Assembly: GCF_000503215.1 (NCBI RefSeq)
Contig: NZ_AYTD01000004.1
Location: forward strand, 62,001-126,000
DNA: 64,000 bases
DNA from: Pseudomonas canadensis
Lineage (GTDB): Bacteria; Pseudomonadota; Gammaproteobacteria; Pseudomonadales; Pseudomonadaceae
Direction: 5' to 3'
Each line of letters starts with the position of its first letter. Within the stretch, counting starts at the first letter, position 1. The notes beneath the pieces were generated by a model. The model was not told where the DNA came from and did not search any database. It was given only the letters and a program-made list of their open reading frames with translations. A program made the position numbers and the translations under genes. Of this stretch, positions 56,539 to 64,000 are shown piece after piece.

Positions 56539-56576
56539 ATGCCTCGTATCAATCGATACGGGGCATTTTTTATGCT
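56539..56576 (+). terminator. rho-independent terminator of brnQ
   Basis: ATGCCTCGTATC / GATACGGGGCAT with an AATC loop, then six T. Confidence 0.88.
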
Positions 56577-56591
56577 TATAGAACACGATCC

Positions 56592-56680
56592 TGTAGGAGC
56601 TGGCTTGCCAGCGATAGCGGTGTGTCAGCCAACGTATTCTGTGATTGATATGCTGCCATCGCCGGCAAGCCAGCTCCTAC
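56592..56680. repeat. REPIN
   Basis: TGTAGGAGCTGGCTTGCCAG with CGATAGCGG mirrors GCCATCGCCGGCAAGCCAGC with TCCTAC at 56655-56680. It fills the gap between brnQ and the next gene on the same strand. Confidence 0.87.
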
Positions 56681-56721
56681 GATCGCTCGTGTTTGCCAAA
56701 TCGCCGCTTAATAGGACCCGC

Positions 56722-57459
56722 ATGTCGTTTATCGAAACCAATCAAATCCACCTGCTTGCCGCCCTCTGGTTCGTCCTGTGCTGGGGCGGCTACACCCGCT
56801 ATGCCACCTGGAAAGCCCGCGACACGGCCTGCCTGGCCAGCGTGCTGCATCTGTATCGCGAGGACTGGATGCGCCGCATGCTGCTGCGCGACAACCGCAT
56901 CGCCGACGCCAGTGTGATCGGCAACCTCGAGCGCAACGCCTCGTTCTTTGCCTCCAGTACCCTGATCATCCTCGCCGGTATTCTCACCGTGCTCGGGGCC
57001 TCGGAGCGCGCGGTGTCGTTGCTGGCGGATATCCCCATGGTGCAGCAGGCGTCCCAGGGCATGTCGGAGATCAAGTTGTTGTGCCTGGCGCTGGTGTTCG
57101 TCTACGCGTTCTTCACATTCAGCTGGTGCATGCGCCAGTACAACTTCGCGGCGGTGCTGGTGGGTTCGGCGCCGATGATCGGTGAGCGGCATGTGTCGGA
57201 ACAGGAGCGCAATGCGTTTGCCCTGCGCGCGGCGCGGGTGATCTCCATGGCCGCTAACCAGTTCAACTTCGGCCTGCGCGCTTATTACTTCGGCATGACG
57301 ATGCTGGCGTGGTTTGTCAGCCCCTGGTTGTTCATGTTGATGAGCAGCGGGGTGGTGTTGGTGCTGTACCGTCGGGAGTTTCATTCCGACGTGCTGCAAG
57401 TGATGGTGTATACGCAAACGGACGCGCCGCCGCCGGAACCGGCTAAAGAAGTGGGCTAA
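56722..57459 (+). CDS. DUF599 membrane protein
   Basis: A 245-residue protein with about four membrane helices. IHLLAALWFVLCWGGYTRYA, DNRIADASVIGNLERNASFF and FFTFSWCMRQYNFAAVLVG are typical of the DUF599 family, whose function is unknown. ATG at 56722 with ATAGGAC ahead is preferred over a long upstream extension that reads through the REPIN. Confidence 0.85.
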   Translation: MSFIETNQIHLLAALWFVLCWGGYTRYATWKARDTACLASVLHLYREDWMRRMLLRDNRIADASVIGNLERNASFFASSTLIILAGILTVLGASERAVSLLADIPMVQQASQGMSEIKLLCLALVFVYAFFTFSWCMRQYNFAAVLVGSAPMIGERHVSEQERNAFALRAARVISMAANQFNFGLRAYYFGMTMLAWFVSPWLFMLMSSGVVLVLYRREFHSDVLQVMVYTQTDAPPPEPAKEVG

Positions 57460-57491
57460 CTACGGCCTACAAATAGAAACCCAGACAAAGT

Positions 57492-57524
57492 AAAGCCCGC
57501 TATCTAAGCGGGCTTTCTTTTTGC
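57492..57524. terminator. bidirectional terminator
   Basis: AAAGCCCGC / GCGGGCTTT with loop TATCTAA and TCTTTTT after; lies between convergent genes ending at 57459 and 57550. Confidence 0.85.
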
Positions 57525-57549
57525 AGCCAGGCTATTTCAAGCCGCGGTC

Positions 57550-57801
57550 TCAAGAACCGGTGGCTGGGGTAGCAGGTGCTGCTTCTTTTGCGGCGGCTGC
57601 GTTCGATTCAGCCTGAGCTTTGGCAGCATCGGCGTTTTCTTTCGCAGCGTCGTTCACTTTATCCTGAGCCTTCGCCATATCTTTCTGAGCTTGCTCAGAG
57701 TGCGCGGCGGCGTCTTGGGCTTTGTCTTCGGATTTCTTGTCGCAGGCAGCGAGACCGAGGGCAGCGGCGAGCATCATGGAAATAGCTAAAGTCTTGCGCA
57801 T
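57550..57801 (-). CDS. small alanine/lysine-rich lipoprotein
   Basis: An 83-residue precursor. The signal ends at the lipobox LAAC (Cys20). The mature part is a single charged helix rich in Ala, Lys, Asp and Gln (KAQDAAAHSEQAQKDMAKAQ), with an Ala/Pro tail. This is like small envelope or stress lipoproteins in Pseudomonas, without known function. A GGAGAAACACCC-type site precedes the ATG at 57801. Confidence 0.85.
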   Translation of the reverse strand: MRKTLAISMMLAAALGLAACDKKSEDKAQDAAAHSEQAQKDMAKAQDKVNDAAKENADAAKAQAESNAAAAKEAAPATPATGS

Positions 57802-57957
57802 GGGTGTTTCTCCTTATTGAAGATATCTACTGGCCTTTCGAGCATGGCGGTTCGGCATTAGTTCCTTTTATTCCATAGATATATAAATCGCTGACTAACC
57901 GGAACTTTTGCCCACCCACCCCTTCCGCGAATCAACACTAATAAGAGTCTGGAACGA

Positions 57958-58434
57958 ATGACCGAAAATCCCCTGTTAGAGCGCGCGACGCGCTTTGTTT
58001 CGGCCTTGCGCCATTGTCAGGTGCTGGGCATTACCGCTCATCAGGCCAGCGAGGAGGGCATCACCTTGATCATGCCCTACGCCACGCATTTAGTGGGTGA
58101 TCCCCAGTCGGGGGTGATCCATGGCGGCGCGCTGACTTCTCTGATGGACACCGCCTGCGGCATGGCCACCCTGTGTGTGCTGCCGGAATTCGAAGTGTGC
58201 CCGACCCTCGACTTGCGCGTTGACTACATGCATCCCGCTGCGCCCCACAAACCCGTGTATGGCTTCGCCCAATGCTACCGGGTGACCACCGACGTCATCT
58301 TCACCCGCGGCTTTGCCTTCCAGGATGACCCCCAGCAACCCATCGCCCATGTGGTGGGCACGTTCATGCGCATGGGCAAACGCCTCAGGGGCACACAAGG
58401 ATTGGGCAGCGCGATAAAGGGAGAACAGGCATGA
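57958..58434 (+). CDS. PaaI-type thioesterase (hotdog fold)
   Basis: A 158-residue hotdog-fold protein. GVIHGGALTSLMDTACGMA near residue 45-63 is the PaaI-family active-site block (HGG and acidic residue), and LRVDYMHPAAPHKPVYG follows. Substrate unknown. Its end overlaps a second hotdog gene by four bases, so the two form a unit. Confidence 0.87.
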   Translation: MTENPLLERATRFVSALRHCQVLGITAHQASEEGITLIMPYATHLVGDPQSGVIHGGALTSLMDTACGMATLCVLPEFEVCPTLDLRVDYMHPAAPHKPVYGFAQCYRVTTDVIFTRGFAFQDDPQQPIAHVVGTFMRMGKRLRGTQGLGSAIKGEQA

Positions 58435-58883
58435 CGCACCGATTCAAGACCCGCCTGGAACAGGCCCATGAGCGCGGTGATTACGAGGCGCTGCTCAACC
58501 TCATTCCTTACGCCAAGCTCATCGGCATTGAATGCACGCGACTGGGGGATGAATTGCTGTTCCGCCTGCCGGCCAACAAGGACAATATTGGTAACCCCAT
58601 ATTGCCGGCGCTGCACGGCGGCGTGATTGCGGGCTTCATGGAGCTGTCGGCGGCGCTGTACCTGCTGGTGTTCACGGGCGCGCCGGGCATCCCGAAAATC
58701 ATCGACTTTTCCCTGGATTACCTGCGCGCCGGGCAGTTTCGCGACACCTATGCCAAATGCCAGGTGTGGCGCCAGGGTCGACGGGTGGCGAACGTGGCTA
58801 TCACCGCCTGGCAGAGCACGGCCGCAGAACCTATCGCCACCGCCCGCGCGCATTTCAAGATCGAGGAACAGAGCCGCCCTTGA
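58431..58883 (+). CDS. second PaaI-type thioesterase, coupled to the first
   Basis: A 150-residue hotdog protein, similar in layout to its neighbour: LPALHGGVIAGFMELSAALY carries the HGG block and FSLDYLRAGQFRDTYAKC the next strand. Low overall identity suggests an old duplication. ATG at 58431 overlaps the previous stop (ATGA). The pair may form a heteromer. The stop region overlaps the htpG heat-shock promoter. Confidence 0.85.
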   Translation: MTHRFKTRLEQAHERGDYEALLNLIPYAKLIGIECTRLGDELLFRLPANKDNIGNPILPALHGGVIAGFMELSAALYLLVFTGAPGIPKIIDFSLDYLRAGQFRDTYAKCQVWRQGRRVANVAITAWQSTAAEPIATARAHFKIEEQSRP

Positions 58884-58906
58884 AATCCTGGTCTTAGCCC
58901 CCAACT
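58879..58906 (+). promoter_or_regulatory. sigma-32 type heat-shock promoter of htpG
   Basis: CTTGAAA (58879-58885), 13 bases, CCCCAACT (58899-58906) closely fits the RpoH consensus CTTGAAA-N13-CCCCATNT. It overlaps the stop codon of the preceding thioesterase and lies 66 bases before htpG. Confidence 0.8.
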
Positions 58907-58972
58907 TTGATGACAACCCGCCGCCAACCCTCAAGGGCGCGGCCACTGCCATCCAATTGGAGTTTGATGACC

Positions 58973-60877
58973 ATGAGTGTGGAAACTCAAAAGGAAACCC
59001 TGGGCTTCCAGACCGAGGTGAAGCAACTGCTGCACCTCATGATCCATTCGCTGTATTCCAACAAGGAAATTTTCCTTCGCGAATTGATCTCGAACGCCTC
59101 TGACGCTGTCGACAAATTACGTTTCGAAGCCCTGTCCAAGCCTGAGTTGCTGGAAGGTGGCGCCGAACTGAAAATCCGTGTGAGCTTCGACAAGGACGCC
59201 AAGACCGTCACGATCGAAGACAACGGTATCGGCATGAGCCGCGAAGATGCGATCACCCACCTGGGGACCATCGCCAAATCCGGTACTGCCGACTTCATGA
59301 AGAACCTGTCGGGCGACCAGAAGAAGGATTCGCACCTGATCGGCCAGTTCGGCGTGGGCTTCTACTCGGCCTTCATCGTCGCCGACCAAGTGGAAGTGTT
59401 CAGCCGCCGTGCCGGCCTCGACGCCAGCGAAGGCGTGCATTGGTCGTCCAAAGGCGAGGGCGAGTTCGAAATCGCCACTATCGACAAGGCCGACCGTGGT
59501 ACCCGCATCGTCCTGCACCTGAAATCCGGTGAAGACGAATTCGCCGATGGCTGGCGCCTGCGCAACATCGTCAAGAAGTACTCCGACCACATCGCTTTGC
59601 CGATCGAGCTGCCGAAAGAACAAGCGGCCGCCGAAGGCGAAGAGGCACCTGCCCAGGAATGGGAAGTGGTCAACCGCGCCAGCGCGCTGTGGACCCGTCC
59701 GCGTACCGAGATCAAGGACGAGGAATACCAGGAGTTCTACAAGCACATCGGTCACGACTACGAAAACCCGCTGAGCTGGAGCCACAACAAGGTCGAAGGC
59801 AAGCTGGAATACAGCTCGCTGCTCTACGTACCGGCCCGTGCCCCGTTCGACCTGTACCAGCGTGAAGCGCCGAAAGGCCTGAAGCTGTACGTACAGCGCG
59901 TCTTCGTGATGGACCAGGCGGAGTCCTTCCTGCCGTTGTACCTGCGCTTCATCAAAGGTGTGGTCGACTCCAACGATTTGTCTCTGAACGTGTCGCGGGA
60001 AATCCTGCAGAAAGACCCGATCATCGACTCCATGAAGTCGGCGCTGACCAAGCGTGTACTCGACATGCTGGAAAAACTGGCGAAGAACGAGCCTGAGCAA
60101 TACAAAGGCTTCTGGAAAAACTTCGGCCAGGTCATGAAAGAAGGCCCGGCGGAAGATTTTGCCAACAAAGAAAAAATCGCTGGCTTGCTGCGTTTTGCTT
60201 CGACTCACGAAGAAGGCGGCGAGCAAGTGGTGTCCCTGGCCGAATACCTGGCACGCGCCAAGGAAGGTCAGGACAAGATCTACTACCTGACCGGCGAAAC
60301 CTACGCTCAGGTCAAAAACAGCCCGCACCTGGAAGTCTTCCGCAAGAAAGGCATCGAAGTGCTGCTGCTGACCGACCGTATCGATGAGTGGCTGATGAGC
60401 TACCTCAACGAGTTCGACGGCAAATCCTTCGTCGACGTGGCCCGCGGTGACCTGGACCTGGGTAACCTGGATTCCGAAGAAGAGAAGAAAGAAGCCGAAG
60501 AAGTCGCCAAGGCCAAAGAAGGCTTGGTTGAGCGTATCAAGGCGTCCCTGGGCGATGCGGTCAGCGAAGTGCGGGTTTCCCACCGTCTGACCGACTCCCC
60601 GGCGATCCTGGCCATCGGCGAAGCGGACTTGGGCATGCAAATGCGCCAGATCCTCGAGGCCAGCGGCCAGAAAGTGCCGGATTCCAAGCCGATCTTCGAA
60701 TTCAACCCGGCTCACCCGCTGATCGAGAAACTCGACGGCGAGCAAAGCGAAGAGCGGTTTGGCGACCTGTCGCACATCCTCTTCGACCAAGCGGCCCTGG
60801 CCGCTGGCGACAGCTTGAAAGACCCGGCCGCCTATGTGCGCCGCCTGAACAAGCTGTTGGTTGAACTGTCGGTTTGA
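58973..60877 (+). CDS. htpG: molecular chaperone HtpG (Hsp90)
   Basis: A 634-residue Hsp90. The GHKL ATPase domain has [37 protein letters not shown] and [15 protein letters not shown]. The middle domain (about 235-500, with the conserved Arg loop in LNVSREIL) and C-terminal dimer domain follow. There is no EEVD tail, as in bacteria. ATG at 58973 after GGAG is chosen. A sigma-32 promoter lies upstream. Confidence 0.97.
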   Translation: MSVETQKETLGFQTEVKQLLHLMIHSLYSNKEIFLRELISNASDAVDKLRFEALSKPELLEGGAELKIRVSFDKDAKTVTIEDNGIGMSREDAITHLGTIAKSGTADFMKNLSGDQKKDSHLIGQFGVGFYSAFIVADQVEVFSRRAGLDASEGVHWSSKGEGEFEIATIDKADRGTRIVLHLKSGEDEFADGWRLRNIVKKYSDHIALPIELPKEQAAAEGEEAPAQEWEVVNRASALWTRPRTEIKDEEYQEFYKHIGHDYENPLSWSHNKVEGKLEYSSLLYVPARAPFDLYQREAPKGLKLYVQRVFVMDQAESFLPLYLRFIKGVVDSNDLSLNVSREILQKDPIIDSMKSALTKRVLDMLEKLAKNEPEQYKGFWKNFGQVMKEGPAEDFANKEKIAGLLRFASTHEEGGEQVVSLAEYLARAKEGQDKIYYLTGETYAQVKNSPHLEVFRKKGIEVLLLTDRIDEWLMSYLNEFDGKSFVDVARGDLDLGNLDSEEEKKEAEEVAKAKEGLVERIKASLGDAVSEVRVSHRLTDSPAILAIGEADLGMQMRQILEASGQKVPDSKPIFEFNPAHPLIEKLDGEQSEERFGDLSHILFDQAALAAGDSLKDPAAYVRRLNKLLVELSV

Positions 60878-60889
60878 CCCTGACGTAGA

Positions 60890-60914
60890 AAAACCCGCTT
60901 CGGCGGGTTTTTTC
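60890..60914 (+). terminator. rho-independent terminator of htpG
   Basis: AAACCCGC-TTC-GGCGGGTTT, followed by a T-rich tail. Confidence 0.88.
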
Positions 60915-60940
60915 GTTCTAGTGCACCTCAACTGGAGTAA

Positions 60941-61672
60941 ATGATGAGCCAAGTCACAGTACGTTCCGTGGTCTATCAGATTGATGGCCAATCTTACGAA
61001 AGCCGTCTCGCGTTCGATGCCAGCCACAAGGGCCCGCTGCCGGGCCTGCTGATGGCGCCGAACTGGATGGGAGTGAGTGCGGGTGCCGAAGAGATCGCCA
61101 AGAGCGTCGCCAGCAAGGGCTATGTGGTGCTGATTGCCGATTTGTACGGGCAGACCGTGCGTCCGTCGAATGGCGATGAAGCCGGTGCGGCGATGATGCC
61201 GTTGAAGAACGACCGTGCGTTGTTGAACAAGCGTATGCAGGCGGCCTTCGAGCAGTTGCAGGGCCAGACTGAGGCAGCGGTTGATACCTCGAAACTGGCG
61301 ACCTTTGGTTTCTGCTTCGGCGGGTGCTGCTCCCTGGAGCTGGCGCGTACCGGTGCGCCGGTCAAGGCTGCCATCTCGTTCCACGGCACCCTCGACACGC
61401 CGAACCCGGCGGATGCGAAGAACATCAAGGGCTCAGTGCTGGTGCTGCATGGCGCTTCTGACCCATTGGTCCCTAAAGAGCAACTGCCGGCGTTCGAAGA
61501 TGAAATGAACGCGGCCGGTGTGGATTGGCAACTGCTGAGCTACGGCGGCGCGGTGCATTCGTTCACCGACCCGCATGCGAATGTGCCGGGCAAGATGATG
61601 TACGACGCGAAGACGGCCAAACGGGCTTTCCAGTCGATGCATAACTTGCTGGAAGAAGTGTTCAAGGGCTGA
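60941..61672 (+). CDS. dienelactone hydrolase family protein
   Basis: A 243-residue alpha/beta hydrolase of the dienelactone hydrolase type. The nucleophile is a cysteine in GFCFGGCCSLELA near residue 125. Asp and His partners are likely in LHGASDPLVP and GAVHSFTDP. Many relatives act on unknown esters, so the substrate is open; no aromatic-degradation genes lie beside it. Two ATG codons sit at the start; the first (60941) has GGAG seven bases ahead. Confidence 0.87.
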   Translation: MMSQVTVRSVVYQIDGQSYESRLAFDASHKGPLPGLLMAPNWMGVSAGAEEIAKSVASKGYVVLIADLYGQTVRPSNGDEAGAAMMPLKNDRALLNKRMQAAFEQLQGQTEAAVDTSKLATFGFCFGGCCSLELARTGAPVKAAISFHGTLDTPNPADAKNIKGSVLVLHGASDPLVPKEQLPAFEDEMNAAGVDWQLLSYGGAVHSFTDPHANVPGKMMYDAKTAKRAFQSMHNLLEEVFKG

Positions 61673-61696
61673 TTTTTCAGCGCCTGTTTTGGCCTC

Positions 61697-61768
61697 TTCG
61701 CGAGCAAGCCCGCTCCCGCATTTGACGCTGTTCACAAGTCAAAATGTGGGAGCGGGCTTGCTCGCGAA
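61697..61768. repeat. REPIN
   Basis: TTCGCGAGCAAGCCCGCTCC with CGCATT (61697 on) mirrors AAATGTGGGAGCGGGCTTGC with TCGCGAA (61742-61768). Same class as 36617. It ends three bases before the pirin stop. Confidence 0.9.
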
Positions 61769-61770
61769 TG

Positions 61771-62637
61771 CTACCTCACCGGCAACTCAATTCTTTCAGA
61801 CTCACCCGGCACCGTCGGCCAATCCCCAGCCGCCCACCGCTGCCTGGCCTGTTCGATCACCGCTGGATCACTCGCGACAAAATTCCAATTGATCCGCCGA
61901 GGCCCATCCAGCGGCGCGCCGCCAAACACCACCAGGTGGCAATCGCTTTCGGCAAACAGTGTCATCTCCTTACCAGCCGGCAGCACCACCAGGCTGTGCA
62001 CTTCAAGCGTCTCGCCGTCCAACTGCGCTTCCCCCTCCAGCACATACACCGCGCGTTCCTCATGCTCATCCGGAATCAGCAGGGTTGTGGCCGTTTGCAT
62101 CTGCACCTCGGCATACAGCGTGGGCGACAGCACCGGCACCGGCGATTTGAGGCAGAACCCATCGCCCGCGATCAGGCGTATCTGCACGCCCAGATTGTCA
62201 CTCACCGGCAGGCTGGCTGCCGGGTGATGGCTGTAATGTCCCGGCCCGGTCTCGTGGTCCTTGGGTGAGGCCAGCCACACTTGCAACCCATGCAGGCTAA
62301 AACCGCTGGCCTTGAGCGGCTCAGGGGTGCGTTCGACATGGGCAATCGCGCTGCCGGCCGTCATCCAGCTCACATCACCGGCCTGCACCACCTGATCCGA
62401 ACCCAGGCTGTCCTTGTGCTGCAGCGCACCTTCAAACAAATAGGTGAGGGTCGACAGCCCGATATGCGGATGCTGGCGGATATTCATGCCATCGCCCGGT
62501 GCGTAACGAGTGAGCAGCATATGGTCGAAGAACACAAAAGGCCCGACGCTGCGGCATTCCCGCGACGGCAGCGGGCGCAGGATCGGTTGGCCTTCGACAT
62601 CTTCGGGGCGAGGGCGGATCACGGTGAGGGTGGTCAT
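61771..62637 (-). CDS. pirin family protein
   Basis: A 288-residue bicupin. HPHIGLSTLTYLFEG and, further on, GSAIAHVERTP are the metal-binding blocks of pirin; FSLHGLQVWLASP separates the two cupin halves. Bacterial pirins bind Fe and some act as quercetinases or as enzyme modulators. Which one applies here cannot be told. Single gene between REPIN and osmC-like gene. Confidence 0.9.
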   Translation of the reverse strand: MTTLTVIRPRPEDVEGQPILRPLPSRECRSVGPFVFFDHMLLTRYAPGDGMNIRQHPHIGLSTLTYLFEGALQHKDSLGSDQVVQAGDVSWMTAGSAIAHVERTPEPLKASGFSLHGLQVWLASPKDHETGPGHYSHHPAASLPVSDNLGVQIRLIAGDGFCLKSPVPVLSPTLYAEVQMQTATTLLIPDEHEERAVYVLEGEAQLDGETLEVHSLVVLPAGKEMTLFAESDCHLVVFGGAPLDGPRRINWNFVASDPAVIEQARQRWAAGDWPTVPGESERIELPVR

Positions 62638-62701
62638 GGTGCGTCCCAGTCTGAGCGGGTTAGATGCTGCTGAGCATAACCCGCTCGGAAGGATGTTGCC
62701 G

Positions 62702-63118
62702 CTATTGGCTGAAGGCGCCTTCCGACAGCTTTGTCTCGATGGTGACGTCGGCGGTGGTCATCAGCTTGTGCACCGGGCAGCGATCTGCCACACGGTGCAG
62801 TTCGTCGCGTTGCTCGTCGGTGAGCACGCCCTTGAGCGTCAGCTTGACGTTGAGCTTGTATTTGCCCTTTTGCTCTTCGGTGGCGTCGTGGGTGACTTCC
62901 ACAGTCACGCCGGTCAGCGGAATGTCTTTCTTCTGCGCGTAGAGCTTGACCGTCAGCGCTTTGCACGACGCCAGCGCGGCATCGAAGTAGTCATGGGGGG
63001 AGGGCGCCGAATCGTCGCCGCCCAGGCTTTTAGGCAGGTCGGTAAACAACTCATGGTTATTGATATTGACGCTATGACGGAAGTTGTCCTGGTTCAGGGT
63101 ATTCACGGTAACAGGCAT
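62702..63118 (-). CDS. OsmC family protein (thiol peroxidase-like)
   Basis: A 138-residue OsmC-fold protein. The two reactive cysteines are in AALASCKALTVKLYAQKK and in VADRCPVHKLM. PSPHDYFDAALASC shows the usual surrounding. OsmC-type proteins reduce organic hydroperoxides. The start is ATG at 63118 (MPVTVNTLNQ); an ATG 12 bases upstream is possible. Confidence 0.9.
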   Translation of the reverse strand: MPVTVNTLNQDNFRHSVNINNHELFTDLPKSLGGDDSAPSPHDYFDAALASCKALTVKLYAQKKDIPLTGVTVEVTHDATEEQKGKYKLNVKLTLKGVLTDEQRDELHRVADRCPVHKLMTTADVTIETKLSEGAFSQ

Positions 63119-63258
63119 GGTAAACCTCACAGGGTGGCAGGATGAAGGTCATGCAGTTATAGAGCATGCTGGCACTTCGGTGTTCCGTGTTTTTTGCCGG
63201 ATGAACCCTGGCAGCCTGAGCAAGGTCTACCCGTATCAGCCCTTATCGAGGTTTTATC

Positions 63259-64000
63259 GTGCCGTTGACCCGCCTGACGCTTGCCCTGTTGCTCACCACC
63301 AGCAGCCTTGCTGCGCAGGCCCGCGACTATGCCTACAGCGACGCGCACCTGCATTACGTGGATTTCTTCCAGGAAACCGCGGGCATGGACAAGCTGCTCA
63401 ATGCCATGGCTGACAGCCGCATCGAGCATGTGATGATTTCCGGCATCCCGGTCGCCAAGAAATGGCACGAAGATGAACCCAAGCGGCCGCGCTACTACGC
63501 CGGTGACGATGCCGATGCCTACTGGTACAGCGCCACCGATGTGATTGTGGCCGCAGCGGTCAATAAACTGAGCCCAGAGCAACGCCAGTATTTTCATCCG
63601 TTCCTGTCCGGCTTCAACCCCAACGACAAGAACTCGGCCGCCCATATCCAGCGCATGCTCGACCTCAACCCAGGGCTGTGGCAAGGCATCGGTGAGGTCT
63701 TCACCCGCCATGACGACCTTACCGCCATCACCGCAGGCGACACCCCGCGTGCCAATAACGAAGCCATGACCCGCATCTATCACCTGGCGGCAGAAAACGA
63801 CCTGCCGGTGATGCTGCACTCCAACATCACCTCCAAGCGTGAGCGCAATCCGCTGTACCTGGCTGAAGTGGAAGAGCCGCTGCGCAACCATCCGCACACC
63901 CGCTTTATCTGGGCCCACGCCGGCACCAGCAAGGAAATCCACCGCCATCAGGTGCAGATGGACTTTTTGCTGCCGACCCTGAGCCGCCTGCTGGAGGCTT
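63259..64000 (+). CDS. secreted amidohydrolase family protein, 5' part
   Basis: The reading starts at GTG 63259 with GAGG eight bases ahead and is cut by the window end after about 247 codons. The translation has a signal peptide (residues 1-21, ends AAQA) and then a TIM-barrel metal hydrolase: SDAHLHYVDFF supplies the HxH motif, QGIGEVFTRHDDL, PVMLHSNITS and FIWAHAGTS supply later metal or catalytic residues. It resembles amidohydrolase-2 type proteins. Substrate unknown. Confidence 0.82.
   Translation, partial: MPLTRLTLALLLTTSSLAAQARDYAYSDAHLHYVDFFQETAGMDKLLNAMADSRIEHVMISGIPVAKKWHEDEPKRPRYYAGDDADAYWYSATDVIVAAAVNKLSPEQRQYFHPFLSGFNPNDKNSAAHIQRMLDLNPGLWQGIGEVFTRHDDLTAITAGDTPRANNEAMTRIYHLAAENDLPVMLHSNITSKRERNPLYLAEVEEPLRNHPHTRFIWAHAGTSKEIHRHQVQMDFLLPTLSRLLEA

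Noticed and set aside
56467..56721. 85-codon upstream extension of the DUF599 gene
   Set aside because: It would read through the brnQ end, its terminator and a REPIN.
59117..61384. 755-codon open frame on the minus strand opposite htpG
   Set aside because: It mirrors the high-GC htpG codon pattern, has a composition unlike real proteins (rich in His, Gln, Arg) and no family motif; htpG is certain.

Overview
The window reads as a chromosomal segment of a fluorescent Pseudomonas, most likely of the P. fluorescens group. The basis is GC-rich coding with Pseudomonas codon habits, the gene order gltA | sdhCDAB-sucAB-lpdG-sucCD, the gcl-hyi-glxR-ttuD-pyk order, the ccmABCDEFGHI order, and many REP/REPIN repeats of the known P. 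fluorescens types. No rRNA, tRNA, CRISPR array, phage or insertion sequence was seen. Almost all of the window is ordinary core genome, with a few accessory or decayed spots.

Layout. 1-2.2 kb: the 5' end of a CPA2 cation/proton antiporter, a small glutaredoxin-like protein, a small gene behind a near-perfect LexA box, an RluA-type pseudouridine synthase and a small lipoprotein. 2.2-4.6 kb: the molybdopterin genes mobA (divergent) and moaB-moeA. 4.7-6.0 kb: a lone 418-aa P-loop protein resembling zeta-toxin/AvrRxo1-type kinases. 6.0-7.9 kb: an orphan FlhB C-domain protein and a FliK-like protein. 8.1-15.5 kb: the complete System I cytochrome c maturation operon ccmABCDEFGHI and a lipoprotein, with two perfect hairpins with complementary loops between ccmB and ccmC. 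15.5-17.6 kb: a relic of the C-P lyase operon (damaged phnM, then phnN and phnP). 17.7-24.4 kb: a LysR regulator, a HicAB toxin-antitoxin pair, an MFS exporter, a periplasmic protein, the sulfate-binding protein, a voltage-gated-type K+ channel with a zinc ribbon and a urea transporter.

24.5-31.6 kb: the glyoxylate pathway operon gcl-hyi-glxR-ttuD-pyk (glyoxylate to tartronate semialdehyde to glycerate to glycolytic intermediates to pyruvate), divergent from a GlcG/HbpS-like gene, with two identical TTGTATACAA palindromes in the control region. 31.7-39.5 kb: a RutR-like TetR regulator, DUF808 and DUF805 membrane proteins, an alpha/beta hydrolase with mlaA, a GH17-type membrane protein and a choline/betaine-type binding protein. 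39.6-41.6 kb: yjcH-actP acetate uptake behind a candidate sigma-54 promoter.

41.8-54.8 kb: the TCA-cycle block gltA (divergent), sdhCDAB, sucAB-lpdG and sucCD, with good sigma-70 promoters facing apart in the gltA/sdhC gap and structured leaders ahead of sucA and sucC. 54.8-64.0 kb: brnQ, a DUF599 protein, a small lipoprotein, two tandem thioesterases, htpG behind a strong sigma-32 type promoter, a dienelactone hydrolase family protein, pirin, an OsmC protein and the 5' part of a secreted amidohydrolase cut by the window end.

The most unusual items are the phn relic with a REP at its breakpoint, the tandem hairpins in the ccm operon, the AvrRxo1/zeta-like orphan and the LexA-box gene.
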